A stretch of 18,816 nt of DNA from Methanobacteriota archaeon (GTDB taxonomy: Archaea > Thermoplasmatota > Thermoplasmata > UBA10834): NCBI GenBank assembly GCA_011391345.1, contig JAABQR010000178.1:1-18816 (forward strand), written 5' to 3'. The number at the start of each line of letters is the position of its first letter. Position 1 is the first letter of the stretch. Position numbers and translations under genes: made by a program. Below are positions 8,472-15,722 of the stretch, piece after piece. The notes below the pieces were generated by a model. It saw only the letters and a list, made by a program, of their open reading frames with translations, had not been told where the DNA came from and did not search any database.

Positions 8472-9182
8472 TCACACGACTGATGTGATCTCGATGACCA
8501 TGCCCACATTGGGTTCTATCCTGAAGCCCACGACCGGAGACACCCTGTACTCCGTACCGCCGAACCGTTTCACCATGATGCTCCTGGATATCATCCCGCC
8601 GACCTGTGACACGATTATGCTCAGATACACGTGGCTGTCCGACTCGAACGGCGCGAGCGCCTTCGGGTCCAATTCAGTCGGGTCCACTGTCACCACGATG
8701 CTCTTGCCCATGCCGGTGAGTCTCTTGAAGAATGACAGCACGCCTATGCTGTTGTCTTCCCCATGCAGGCTGTTGCTGACGAGGCTGGAGAAGGTGTCTA
8801 TGATCATGATGTCACTCTTGTACAGTTCCTCGGAGCCCATCAGCATGCCCAGGAAGTCGCTCCTCTTCCTGGCCTTGCCCACGAGTGGGTACACGGGCAC
8901 GAACTTCAGCTTCCCGTTCAGGAGCCATGAGGATATGGGGTAGTCGAGCGAGTACATCTGGTTGATGAAGTCCCTGACGGTCAGCTCCGTCGATATGCAC
9001 GTGACCGAGTGTTGGTTCGAAAGGAATCCGTAGATCATCCGCTGGACGAGGGCGCTCTTCCCGGTCCCATGCGCTCCCTCGACCAACGTTATCGTTCCCG
9101 CGGGGAGGCCCTGACCTAGCTGGTCATGTAGGTCGTCTCTGGGTATCTGTAGCTTGTAGGTCTCCCCCATTGGAGGGTTCAC
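8472..9182 (-). CDS. arlH: ArlH (FlaH), RecA-like ATP-binding archaellum regulator
   Basis: 236 residues from a GTG start; an alternative ATG at 9170 would remove four residues. ArlH is a KaiC/RecA-fold protein that binds ATP, forms a ring inside the ArlC/D/E assembly and contacts ArlI. The Walker A motif GAHGTGKS is at about 36-43 and the Walker B-like IMIIDTFSS at about 125-133; STELTVRDF follows the second strand, as in KaiC-like proteins. The gene begins 4 bp after the ArlG stop, within a tightly packed accessory operon. The length matches the family and no key residue appears missing. Confidence 0.95.
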   Translation of the reverse strand: MNPPMGETYKLQIPRDDLHDQLGQGLPAGTITLVEGAHGTGKSALVQRMIYGFLSNQHSVTCISTELTVRDFINQMYSLDYPISSWLLNGKLKFVPVYPLVGKARKRSDFLGMLMGSEELYKSDIMIIDTFSSLVSNSLHGEDNSIGVLSFFKRLTGMGKSIVVTVDPTELDPKALAPFESDSHVYLSIIVSQVGGMISRSIMVKRFGGTEYRVSPVVGFRIEPNVGMVIEITSVV

Positions 9183-9186
9183 CCCG

Positions 9187-9627
9187 TCATATGCGGAAGC
9201 TGAGCTTGTCAGAGACGCCGTTCTCGGTGGTCACCTGTACCGAATGGTCCCCCTCTGTCAGATTCTGGTCTATTGATATCGTCAGCATGCTCGCGGGGTC
9301 CCAGTAGGACAACGTGTTCCCGCTCAGCGTCAGCGTGTAGTTCGTGACCGCAATCCCATCCAACATTACTGTGATATAGTTTTGGTTCAGGACGGTCCTG
9401 CCCACGTTCTTGACATATATCCTGACGGGGTCGTTCGGGACCTCCTCAGGGTCGTTTATTATCGCAATATCCGTCAGCAGGTCCTTCTCCACATTATCGC
9501 TCTTCTGGTCTATCCCGTTGGTTATCTTGGACACTCCGTTGGCGGCCACGGCGACTACTGCCGTTGCCACGATCAACGCGGATATGAAGAATATCAGCTG
9601 AGTCGATGCTCCGCTTGCGCCCATCAT
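9187..9627 (-). CDS. arlG: ArlG (FlaG), archaellum stator component
   Basis: 146 residues from ATG 9627. An AGGAGGTG ribosome site lies directly before it; a GTG at 9633 falls inside that site and is unlikely. One N-terminal membrane helix (about STQLIFFISALIVATAVVAVAA) is followed by a beta-rich extracytoplasmic domain containing RIYVKNVGRTVLN and ending VQVTTENGVSDKLSFRI. The ENGVSD ending is typical of the ArlF/ArlG pair. ArlG forms short filaments capped by ArlF that couple the motor to the S-layer. It starts 9 bp after the ArlF stop and ends 4 bp before ArlH. Unlike its neighbour ArlF it has normal length and no inserted domain. Confidence 0.93.
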   Translation of the reverse strand: MMGASGASTQLIFFISALIVATAVVAVAANGVSKITNGIDQKSDNVEKDLLTDIAIINDPEEVPNDPVRIYVKNVGRTVLNQNYITVMLDGIAVTNYTLTLSGNTLSYWDPASMLTISIDQNLTEGDHSVQVTTENGVSDKLSFRI

Positions 9628-9636
9628 CTCCACCTC

Positions 9637-10827
9637 CTATTGCACTGTGACACATGAGATTCCATTCTCTACCACCACTTTGATGTTGGTACCCAGGTTC
9701 TCCACGACGAGTCCGTTCACACCGTCGGAGACATACATCTTGCCGGTGACGTCTACGGCACTCACAGAGTCGCTCAGCAGGCTGTCGACTGTGTCCACGG
9801 GCGACCCCGTTGCGTTGAACACAGCCACCTCGCTCGATCCGTTGACGACATACACATACACGTCGTCCAGGCCGATGGCGCTGGCACAGATATCCGTTGG
9901 TGACGAGAGCCCTACCGTGCCGATCAGCTCCGTCCCCCCGCTGCCGTCCAGCTCGTACACGTCGACATGGTATCCCAAACTGTAGTCGATTACGAAGATG
10001 TGCGAACTGACGAAGATGTCCCGTGGCGAGGTCATCGTGCCTCCGTTTGGCACAATCGAGTCTACGAATATCCCCGTGGCCAGGCCGAACCGGTCGACGT
10101 GGCTACTGTTGTCTATGATGTATATGTAATCGGAATCGACGCTGAATGAGGTCAGAACGGACGAGTTCGTCGTGTCGTCCACTATTCGGTCCACCCAAGC
10201 CCCGTCGAGCCCGAACCGATCTATGTGTGTGCCCTCATCCAGTACGTAGAGGTAATCCCCCCACACTTTCAGGTCCGAGGGCGAGACCATATTGGCTGAG
10301 TCTGTGATCGTGAAATCGAAGACGCTTCCTAGCGTGAAGACATCTATGTCCGGTCCGTCCAGGACGTAGACGCTCTTCCCAACAGAGATATTTGAAGGGG
10401 CAGACAGGGAGACGTCATTGGTGAGCGAAGCGCGCGGGTCGAGGTCGGCCTCGAATGACACATCGGGATCATCGACGGTAATCGTGAGGACCTCCATCGG
10501 GAGCCAGACCTCGGTATCCGTCCCCTGGATGGACTTGTTGAACGAGGTGGGGATGGTCCCCTCCAGGATCAGGTCGACCTTGGATATGTCCAGGACCTTG
10601 CTGCCAGTGTTCTGAACTCTGATATCTAGGGTGTTCGAGTCCCTCTGGTAACTGACATCGAGTATCGTCACTTGCGTATCGAGTCGATCGTTCATGTATT
10701 CGTACTTCTCATCGAACGATTCCGACACGGAGTCGAAGGCGTCGTTCAAAGAGGAATAAAGAATAGAAAAAAGGATTAGAAAGGCGGCGAAGAATATCGC
10801 CATTGTAGCCGAGACACTAAACCCCAT
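9637..10827 (-). CDS. arlF: ArlF (FlaF) with inserted beta-propeller-like domain
   Basis: 396 residues from ATG 10827, more than twice the usual ArlF length. Residues 5-25 form the N-terminal membrane helix. Residues about 50-140 are a beta domain with ILDVSYQRDSNTLDIRVQNTG, the ArlF/G stator core. Residues about 145-372 contain five or six repeats of the type YLYVLDEGTHIDRFGLDGAWVD, a YVLD/YIID strand followed by xVDRFGL, resembling NHL or WD-like propeller blades. The last residues, IKVVVENGISCVTVQ, match the usual ArlF/ArlG ending, so the propeller appears inserted before the final strands rather than appended. The start has a GGAGGG ribosome site and overlaps the preceding gene by 11 bp, indicating translational coupling. 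A start at 10896 would overlap by 80 bp and is rejected. ArlF is known to bind S-layer; a propeller could enlarge that contact (inference). Confidence 0.88.
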   Translation of the reverse strand: MGFSVSATMAIFFAAFLILFSILYSSLNDAFDSVSESFDEKYEYMNDRLDTQVTILDVSYQRDSNTLDIRVQNTGSKVLDISKVDLILEGTIPTSFNKSIQGTDTEVWLPMEVLTITVDDPDVSFEADLDPRASLTNDVSLSAPSNISVGKSVYVLDGPDIDVFTLGSVFDFTITDSANMVSPSDLKVWGDYLYVLDEGTHIDRFGLDGAWVDRIVDDTTNSSVLTSFSVDSDYIYIIDNSSHVDRFGLATGIFVDSIVPNGGTMTSPRDIFVSSHIFVIDYSLGYHVDVYELDGSGGTELIGTVGLSSPTDICASAIGLDDVYVYVVNGSSEVAVFNATGSPVDTVDSLLSDSVSAVDVTGKMYVSDGVNGLVVENLGTNIKVVVENGISCVTVQ

Positions 10828-11974
10828 GAAAGCCCTCCAGACTCTCCTTGAATTTGGAGATGTTCTGTTCGAGGGAGTTAAGGCGGTCCTTGTCAACCTC
10901 TAGCCCGGCAATCTTCTGCACGAACAGCAGGGACTTCAGGTGGTCGTCTGCGGACAGACGCCAGTCTTCGACCTTCTTGTACGGGGCAGCTGTCGGTGGC
11001 GGGAGGTCGCGGAACACGTCCTCCCTCACCTCCTCCTGGCCCATGTACTTGGTCACATCCTGCATTTCTCCGCGCGCGTAGGACATGATCTCTGATTTCA
11101 CGTCCTCGCTGATCCATCCTACATCGACATAGTAGTCTAGCACGAGCGACATCCTTTCCCTGGTCACGCGCTCGAACAGGAACTCTATCCAGCGCATCAC
11201 GAGGACCAGCGTCAGGTAGTCGTGTGGGATGTACGCAAGGAGCGGCTTCTTGTTGTGTTTGCTCCTCGCGGACGCTCTCACCTGCCTTTCGTATTTCTCG
11301 TCCTTTGAAGTTTTGTCGAGTGTCGGCGGGGGCTCTCTCCTGGGTCCGGAGAACACTGTCTCAACGGTAGCGGTTGACGTCCCTGGCTCCCACGGGGCGG
11401 CGTCGCGGCTGGCCTTGGGCCCTTTGCCATTGAAGGTGGGCGGCTCCACTTCCCCTTCCTGATATGGCCGGAACTCCGGTATGTCTCCGTCCAGCTCGAT
11501 TGGAGCGAACGGAGCGGGCTCAGGCATCACAGCCGGTTGGGGCTGGACAGGTGGGGGGGTCTTCTCGGAGACATCTAGGAAGGGGTTGAACTTGGCGGAC
11601 ACGACCTCGTAGACGGAAAGGAGCTTCCTTATGTCCTGTTCCATCTGATTGAGCCGGTCCCGGACCTTGGCGTTCTCGTTCCGATCCGTTGTGAGAGCGG
11701 AATCGATCCGACCCATCTTGTCTTCGATCTCCTCCAGGCGTCCCATGAGTTCGCTTAGCTCCTTGACGCCCGTGAGACCTGCGCCATCGGCCTCGTCCTC
11801 TCCCAAGTAGTCCTCATCTTCCGCGCTGACGAGCTTGTCGGCTCCCTGGCTCGTCTCGGTCTCCTCGTAGGCCCCCTCTTCCGCCTCCTCTTCGAATCCC
11901 TCCTCGAAGCCTTTCAGCTTCCTTCTTGCGGAGGAACCGTCTTTCTCTGGTTTCTTGCGGAACAGGCCAGCCAT
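10817..11974 (-). CDS. ArlC/D/E-type archaellum accessory protein (coiled coil plus C-terminal D/E domain)
   Basis: 385 residues. Residues 1-65 are charged, with a basic start and then a very acidic stretch. Residues about 70-120 are a predicted coiled coil ending in LLSVYEVVSAKFNPFLD, the hallmark of the FlaC/FlaD family. Residues about 137-240 are a Pro-rich linker. Residues about 243-385 are a FlaD/E domain with YLTLVLVMRWIEFL and WRLSADDHLKSLLFVQKIAG. Euryarchaeal C/D/E proteins form the cytoplasmic ring around ArlH/ArlI and link to the chemotaxis switch through CheF and ArlCE. Here C-like and D/E-like modules are in one polypeptide. It follows archaellin 3 across a hairpin and overlaps ArlF by 11 bp, so it heads the accessory operon. 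Confidence 0.9.
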   Translation of the reverse strand: MAGLFRKKPEKDGSSARRKLKGFEEGFEEEAEEGAYEETETSQGADKLVSAEDEDYLGEDEADGAGLTGVKELSELMGRLEEIEDKMGRIDSALTTDRNENAKVRDRLNQMEQDIRKLLSVYEVVSAKFNPFLDVSEKTPPPVQPQPAVMPEPAPFAPIELDGDIPEFRPYQEGEVEPPTFNGKGPKASRDAAPWEPGTSTATVETVFSGPRREPPPTLDKTSKDEKYERQVRASARSKHNKKPLLAYIPHDYLTLVLVMRWIEFLFERVTRERMSLVLDYYVDVGWISEDVKSEIMSYARGEMQDVTKYMGQEEVREDVFRDLPPPTAAPYKKVEDWRLSADDHLKSLLFVQKIAGLEVDKDRLNSLEQNISKFKESLEGFHGV

Positions 11975-12003
11975 TTCTTTACACCATTTCCCCGTGCTCT
12001 CTA

Positions 12004-12055
12004 GTCAGGGCGCCATCCCCCTCCCAGAAAGGGAGGGGTTTGGTGATGCCCTGAC
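12004..12055 (-). terminator. Strong hairpin between archaellin 3 and the accessory operon (attenuator candidate)
   Basis: Outer arms GTCAGGGC (12004-12011) and GCCCTGAC (12048-12055) pair perfectly. Inner arms CCCCTCCC (12018-12025) and GGGAGGGG (12031-12038) close on an AGAAA loop. It begins 22 nt after the archaellin 3 stop. No U-tract follows on the minus strand, so partial termination, processing or 3'-end protection is more likely than a full terminator. This would keep archaellin mRNA more abundant than the downstream motor genes. Confidence 0.65.
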
Positions 12056-12077
12056 GGGTTCGCAGAGGCTTGTGTCT

Positions 12078-12689
12078 CTACTTCAGGACAACCACGCTGC
12101 TTGCCTCGAGCGTCGATGGTGCAGTTATCTCGAGGAGAGTCGGAACACCATGCTTCGGCATTAGCAGCACAGATATCTGCTCCTGCACATCGAGACCCAT
12201 CACCATGTCTGACAAATCCAGGTGGACCTGGAAGATGTCGCCCGAAGTCATCATGGCTGCAGTTGTTGATGGGGCCATGTCCCTGAGTTCTGACGCGCTG
12301 AAGTAGGTCCCGTTCGAGGTCCCACCATAGTTCAGCGTGACCTCTGAGGTGGACCCGCCGCCGATGGTCTGTATTACTTCGATCTTCGCGTCAGCCAGGT
12401 TGATTCCGGGGCTACCGGCCGTCAGAGCGATCTTGATGTAGACATCAGTCACGTTCGAGCCAGTTCCCGTCACTCCCCAGACTGCCAGCACCTTGAACCC
12501 GGTGGCTACGTCCTGCAAAGCCTCGTCCCCGGTGCTCTCAGCCTGTTGCTGCAACTTGTATGCGGTCTGAACCAGTACACCCGCGGCCACAGCGGCTACG
12601 AGTATCATGGCGATGAAGATCAGAAGGGTACCAACACCCATCTCACCTTCCTCTTCCATCTTCCTCTTCTTCCATGCTAGTTTCTGCAT
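12078..12689 (-). CDS. arlB: Archaellin 3 (ArlB/FlaB), archaellum filament subunit
   Basis: 203 residues from ATG 12689, which has a GGAGG ribosome site 8 nt upstream. The class III signal peptide MQKLAWKKRKMEEEGEMG is followed by VGTLLIFIAMILVAAVAAGV, the hydrophobic filament-core helix; the prepilin peptidase should cut after Gly18. The rest is the Ser/Thr/Gly-rich outer beta domain with the PKHGVPTLLEITAPS ending shared with archaellin 1. The frame is open 85 codons further upstream (to 12944), but that stretch looks non-coding and would bury the signal peptide, so it is excluded. N-terminal regions of archaellins 1 and 3 are nearly identical. The gene is followed by the 12004-12055 hairpin and the accessory operon. 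Confidence 0.94.
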   Translation of the reverse strand: MQKLAWKKRKMEEEGEMGVGTLLIFIAMILVAAVAAGVLVQTAYKLQQQAESTGDEALQDVATGFKVLAVWGVTGTGSNVTDVYIKIALTAGSPGINLADAKIEVIQTIGGGSTSEVTLNYGGTSNGTYFSASELRDMAPSTTAAMMTSGDIFQVHLDLSDMVMGLDVQEQISVLLMPKHGVPTLLEITAPSTLEASSVVVLK

Positions 12690-13060
12690 TCTTTCTTCCT
12701 CCAATCTCGCATCTTTCCCAGGTTCCGTACCTGAGGGACGACCGGCGAACCTGCCGGCGCGGGAATCGTCAGAGCCGATCCTGGCTCCCCCGCCGAAGGC
12801 GGGACATCGAGAGCTTCCTCTGCTCGATGTAGGTCCAAAACACACGGTTTTGTACCCCGTACTTGGCACGTCGTTGCTCTGGGGCGATTTATCGATTCTG
12901 GCGGCAACCAGGTCAATCGTGTTTACCAGGTCCTCACGCCTCACCTCCGAGGCAACCGCCGTGCCCTACAGCGGGGAGTGAGAGAGATGTGCCTCCCAAG
13001 GTTGGCTTGAGAGGCACTATCCACAGGGCATGTAGACCTCTCTCGAGCCCTTACTATCGG
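12690..13060 (-). promoter_or_regulatory. Long structured 5' leader of archaellin 3
   Basis: About 370 nt without a supportable gene between the likely promoter and ATG 12689. Hairpins seen: GTGCCTC/GAGGCAC with an inner AAG/CTT pairing (12990-13017), ACATCGAG/CTCGATGT (12804-12830), and CCCGCC/GGCGGG with a GAA loop (12789-12803). The archaellin 3 frame stays open here, but there is no convincing start. Control of mRNA stability or translation is inference. Confidence 0.45.
13011..13040 (-). repeat. Repeat copy A of the archaellin-leader element (inverted relative to copies B and C)
   Basis: The minus strand carries the 19-mer CTACATGCCCTGTGGATAG within a 23-bp block (13016-13038) identical to copies at 15026-15048 and 16500-16522, where it lies on the plus strand. 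With copy B the identity extends to 28 bp (13011-13038). It lies in the archaellin 3 leader, about 15-50 nt after the likely transcription start. Confidence 0.85.
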
Positions 13061-13078
13061 GAGGATGAGTCATAAACA

Positions 13079-13123
13079 TTATTATACAAATATTCAGAAA
13101 AATTACTAGGGGTGAGAATCACC
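13079..13123 (-). promoter_or_regulatory. Archaellin 3 promoter with GTGATTCTCAC dyad
   Basis: On the minus strand the dyad GGTGATTCTCACC (13111-13123) precedes an A/T-rich stretch with TATA-like candidates AATATTTG (13088-13095) and TATAATAA (13079-13086). The same 13-mer occurs at 17191-17203. Which TATA is used is unclear. The dyad overlaps the terminator-like hairpin at 13108-13126. Confidence 0.5.
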
Positions 13124-13126
13124 CCT
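13108..13126 (-). terminator. Terminator-like hairpin after archaellin 2
   Basis: Perfect stem AGGGGTGA/TCACCCCT with a 3-nt loop, 43 nt after the archaellin 2 stop. On the minus strand it is followed within a few bases by AATTTTTC, so it could end the archaellin 2 transcript. Because its core equals the operator-like dyad found upstream of other promoters, it may serve as operator, terminator or both. Confidence 0.5.
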
Positions 13127-13168
13127 GATTCGCTCCGAGTTGATCCTGGAGCAGCTGGCTCCCAAGAA

Positions 13169-14890
13169 TCAAACGAGTATTACGTACCTGTACGTGCCGA
13201 GGTACGGTATCCTGCACTCCTCGAGAGTGGGCTGTCCGATTGCCGGGATGAACTTGAGGGAGAACGACGAGTCCGCATGCAGGTTCAGTCCGATCTCGCC
13301 CGCGTCGATGAAGACCTTCACTAGGGCGCTATCGTAGAGGGAGAATGTGGTGGCGAAGGTGTTGTCGGAATCCCTCAGGATCTCCACGGAGAACATGGTG
13401 GCGGTCGCGCCAGAGACTCCCAACTGACCCGAATTGAAGTTCAGGGTGACATCGGTCATGCCATCGGTTATCTCAATCATCATGGTCGTGAACTGCACCG
13501 GCCTGCTTCCCGGGACGGTCTTGACCTTGATCTCAATGATCTGTATGGTGTTAGATGGCATCGACGACTGGGCGTAGTTGCCAGCGGAATCGACTGCTAC
13601 GACTGCGTAGTAGTAGAGCGTGCCCGTTGTGCCCGAGTAGTCAGAGTAGTTCCTGGCGCTCGAGCCGAGATCTGCCAACGGCGCCATGGTCATGAGCTCT
13701 TCGATCGTGTCAAGGGCGCCGATGCTGGTGCTCCTGAAGATCAAGTATGACGAGACAGACGTCTGAGCGTCGGTCGCTTCCGTCCAGGATACGTTCATCG
13801 ACTGCGGGGCCTGTCTGACGGATACTGACCCTGCGTTTTCCGGTGGGCTCGCATCCACTGTCAGCGCATCATAGCTCAGTGTGCCAATGAACGCCTCGTT
13901 CCCAGCGTTGTCTCGGACCACTATGAAGTAAGAGTATACACCAATCTCCGAGGGGGCGTCAACGTGACTCGATGTGGTGGAATTGAGCTCCTCCAGGAGC
14001 GTCGAAGTGACTGGGACAGTCACCACGGTCCTTCCATCCTGGATGGTGACAGGCAGAGAGCTCACAGACCCCTCGGTCCTGTACAACCTCTGAATATCTA
14101 TTCCGCTCGCGGCGTCACTCGCAGGCACCCAGAACAGTGCCACTGAGTACTCATCGGGCCTGGCCGTGCTCGTCATCGAGCCACCAGCTGGCGGTGCAAG
14201 GTCCTCGTCTTGTGACGAGTCGTCCGTGGAGGTGGAGCTGTCGATGGCGGTGTAGAGTACGATGTTCCCCGCCCTGTCTACGCCCACTATAGCGTAGGCG
14301 TAGGATGTCGAGTTGTCGTCCCTAACGGTATAGTCAATGTACTGTACGGTGGAACCAGAACCCGCACTGATTCTGACGAGCTCCATGAATGGGTTCAGCT
14401 GGTCGAGCGTCAAGAGCCGGTTCCTGGCGATCTGCTCGTTGAAGACGGCCGGGTTGGTCGGGTCGTACACGGATGTGCGATACACGATCTCCTCGTATAA
14501 CCCCGATCCGAAATCGTTCGCCGGGGTCCAGTTCAGGGCGACACCTAGCACTGACGTCCCGTCGGCCGAGGCTGTGACATTCCATAGTATTCCACCGATG
14601 GGCGCCTGGTTGTCTGTCACTGGCATGTATCCCGAGACTATCGTCGACGCTTCTCCGTCCGGGTTTCTGTCACCTGCGATGTTGACGACCGTCAGGCCGC
14701 CAGCTACTTCCGACACCGCGTCGTCCGCGGTCCTCTCGGCCTGCTCCTGGAGCAGCGCGGCCGCGTACAGTATGAGCGAAGCCGCTATGGCCGCCACCAG
14801 CACGATCGCGATGAATATGATCAGAGTGCCGATACCGACATCGGCTTCTTCGTCCTGCGCCTTCAGTTGTCGGATCTTGCGAATCCCCAT
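13169..14890 (-). CDS. Archaellin 2: giant archaellin with inserted fibronectin-III-like domains
   Basis: 573 residues against about 200 for its neighbours. Residues 1-19 are a class III signal (MGIRKIRQLKAQDEEADVG), cut before IGTLIIFIAIVLVAAIAASL, the filament-core helix. Residues about 92-215, 232-345 and 346-450 look like three FN3-like beta domains: each has a VALNWTPA, VALFWVPAS or MNVSWTEATD strand, a Y-rich strand, and a DRAGN, DNAGN or DSAGN motif near its end. Residues about 450-573 (IIEIKVKTVPGSRPVQFTTM onward) return to an archaellin-like outer domain with a VTLNFNSGQLG strand. The start has a GAGG site 6 nt upstream. The insertion is in frame with no stop. It may be a decorated minor filament subunit, a cap, or an adhesive pilin; which of these cannot be told here. 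Confidence 0.9.
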   Translation of the reverse strand: MGIRKIRQLKAQDEEADVGIGTLIIFIAIVLVAAIAASLILYAAALLQEQAERTADDAVSEVAGGLTVVNIAGDRNPDGEASTIVSGYMPVTDNQAPIGGILWNVTASADGTSVLGVALNWTPANDFGSGLYEEIVYRTSVYDPTNPAVFNEQIARNRLLTLDQLNPFMELVRISAGSGSTVQYIDYTVRDDNSTSYAYAIVGVDRAGNIVLYTAIDSSTSTDDSSQDEDLAPPAGGSMTSTARPDEYSVALFWVPASDAASGIDIQRLYRTEGSVSSLPVTIQDGRTVVTVPVTSTLLEELNSTTSSHVDAPSEIGVYSYFIVVRDNAGNEAFIGTLSYDALTVDASPPENAGSVSVRQAPQSMNVSWTEATDAQTSVSSYLIFRSTSIGALDTIEELMTMAPLADLGSSARNYSDYSGTTGTLYYYAVVAVDSAGNYAQSSMPSNTIQIIEIKVKTVPGSRPVQFTTMMIEITDGMTDVTLNFNSGQLGVSGATATMFSVEILRDSDNTFATTFSLYDSALVKVFIDAGEIGLNLHADSSFSLKFIPAIGQPTLEECRIPYLGTYRYVILV

Positions 14891-15025
14891 CCCAGTCCTC
14901 TCCGTGTTTGGAGGGCATGGAACGTGGCTATGTTCGGGTCGCAGCGGTCACCAACGTGGGACACTATCAGAATGTGCAGGTCCTACGGACCTGCCTACTA
15001 GCTCGTCCTGAGGACGAGAGCCTAC
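14891..15025 (-). promoter_or_regulatory. Archaellin 2 leader with two tandem short perfect hairpins
   Basis: Stem GCAGGTCC/GGACCTGC with a TAC loop (14976-14994) is followed 7 nt later by CTCGTCC/GGACGAG with a TGA loop (15002-15018). Both are perfect and lie between repeat copy B and the start codon. The whole 14891-15236 gap has no supportable gene: it holds this leader, repeat B, the promoter, and the 3' end of the short D/E gene's transcript. Confidence 0.5.
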
Positions 15026-15053
15026 GGTCTACATGCCCTGTGGATAGTGCCTC
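15026..15053 (+). repeat. Repeat copy B of the archaellin-leader element
   Basis: 28 bp identical, in opposite orientation, to 13011-13038, and 23 bp identical in the same orientation to 16500-16522. It lies about 20-45 nt after the predicted transcription start of archaellin 2. Together with copy A it brackets the archaellin 2 gene as an inverted repeat. Confidence 0.85.
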
Positions 15054-15094
15054 GAGATGCGTTGGAGGCTGTTGCTATTCAATCAGGGCCGTTG

Positions 15095-15126
15095 ATATAT
15101 AAGGCGACCAGCCGTGATTTTCACGG
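15095..15126 (-). promoter_or_regulatory. Archaellin 2 promoter: TATA box plus GTGA/TCAC dyad
   Basis: On the minus strand a clear TATA box, TTATATAT (15095-15102), lies about 20 bp downstream (centre to centre) of the perfect dyad CCGTGAAAATCACGG (15112-15126). This predicts a transcript start near 15072 and a leader of about 180 nt. The dyad sits where archaeal activators bind upstream of the BRE. Confidence 0.65.
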
Positions 15127-15236
15127 AAGAAAATCAGAAGTGTAAAGGGTTTGGTCGAAGCCTGGTCCAGGCACGTTCGGATGCCCTGTGTGTACGGTTT
15201 CGTCTCTCGGCGCAGCGGCGGAACACCTGTAGAGTA

Positions 15237-15698
15237 TCACACCTTGTAGTAGTCCGCAAGCCGTCTCTCGAACCGACTGATGCGCTCGTCGACCTCGACC
15301 CAAGTGTTCCTGTCGACGTCCATTCCGGCTATCTCCATCATGAACATCCAGCACTTGATGTGGTCTTCGGGCGTCAGTCGCCAGTCGACCTCTTCCGTTC
15401 CAGGCTCCTTGTCGGAATCGGTCCCTCTCCTTATCAGGAGGTTGTGGTCTTCGACGTCCTCTTCCATCAGCGCCTGCTCTTCAGAAGGCGCTTCGGGCTT
15501 CGCCCCTTCAGCCAACGCAGACATGTATGCGGCTGCCTGCGTCCCCATCCATCCTATCCTCTTGTAGAAGACGAACAGTTCAGGCATGGCCTCAGGGTCA
15601 ATCTTGTCCATGAGGAACGAGAGCCATCGCATCGTGATGATGTTGGTCCTCGAATCGACCGATATCACTTCCAACGCGGCTTCCCCGTTCTCGCTCAT
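15237..15698 (-). CDS. Short FlaD/E-domain archaellum accessory protein
   Basis: 153 residues from ATG 15698 (AAGGA upstream); an upstream TTG at 15716 would add six residues. It is essentially a lone FlaD/E domain. Residues 22-50 contain ITMRWLSFLMDKI and FVFYKRIGWMG, an acidic linker covers about 65-100, and WRLTPEDHIKCWMFMMEIAG lies near 105-124. The last two motifs match the C-terminal domain of the 10817-11974 protein (RWIEFLF, WRLSADDHLKSLLFVQKIAG). It has no coiled coil or FlaC-like part. It starts 24 bp after the archaellin 1 stop and is probably co-transcribed with it. It may add an alternative subunit to the cytoplasmic ring. Confidence 0.88.
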   Translation of the reverse strand: MSENGEAALEVISVDSRTNIITMRWLSFLMDKIDPEAMPELFVFYKRIGWMGTQAAAYMSALAEGAKPEAPSEEQALMEEDVEDHNLLIRRGTDSDKEPGTEEVDWRLTPEDHIKCWMFMMEIAGMDVDRNTWVEVDERISRFERRLADYYKV

Positions 15699-15722
15699 GG
15701 GATCACAATCCTTCAAAGCCTT

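Noticed and set aside
12690..12944. 85-codon upstream extension of archaellin 3
   Set aside because: It would put a Ser/Arg/Gly-rich non-archaellin segment before the class III signal, it overlaps several leader hairpins, and ATG 12689 has a perfect ribosome site.
14976..15018. Tandem short hairpins considered as a CRISPR-like or integron-like array
   Set aside because: Only two, with different sequences and no regular spacers or repeats.
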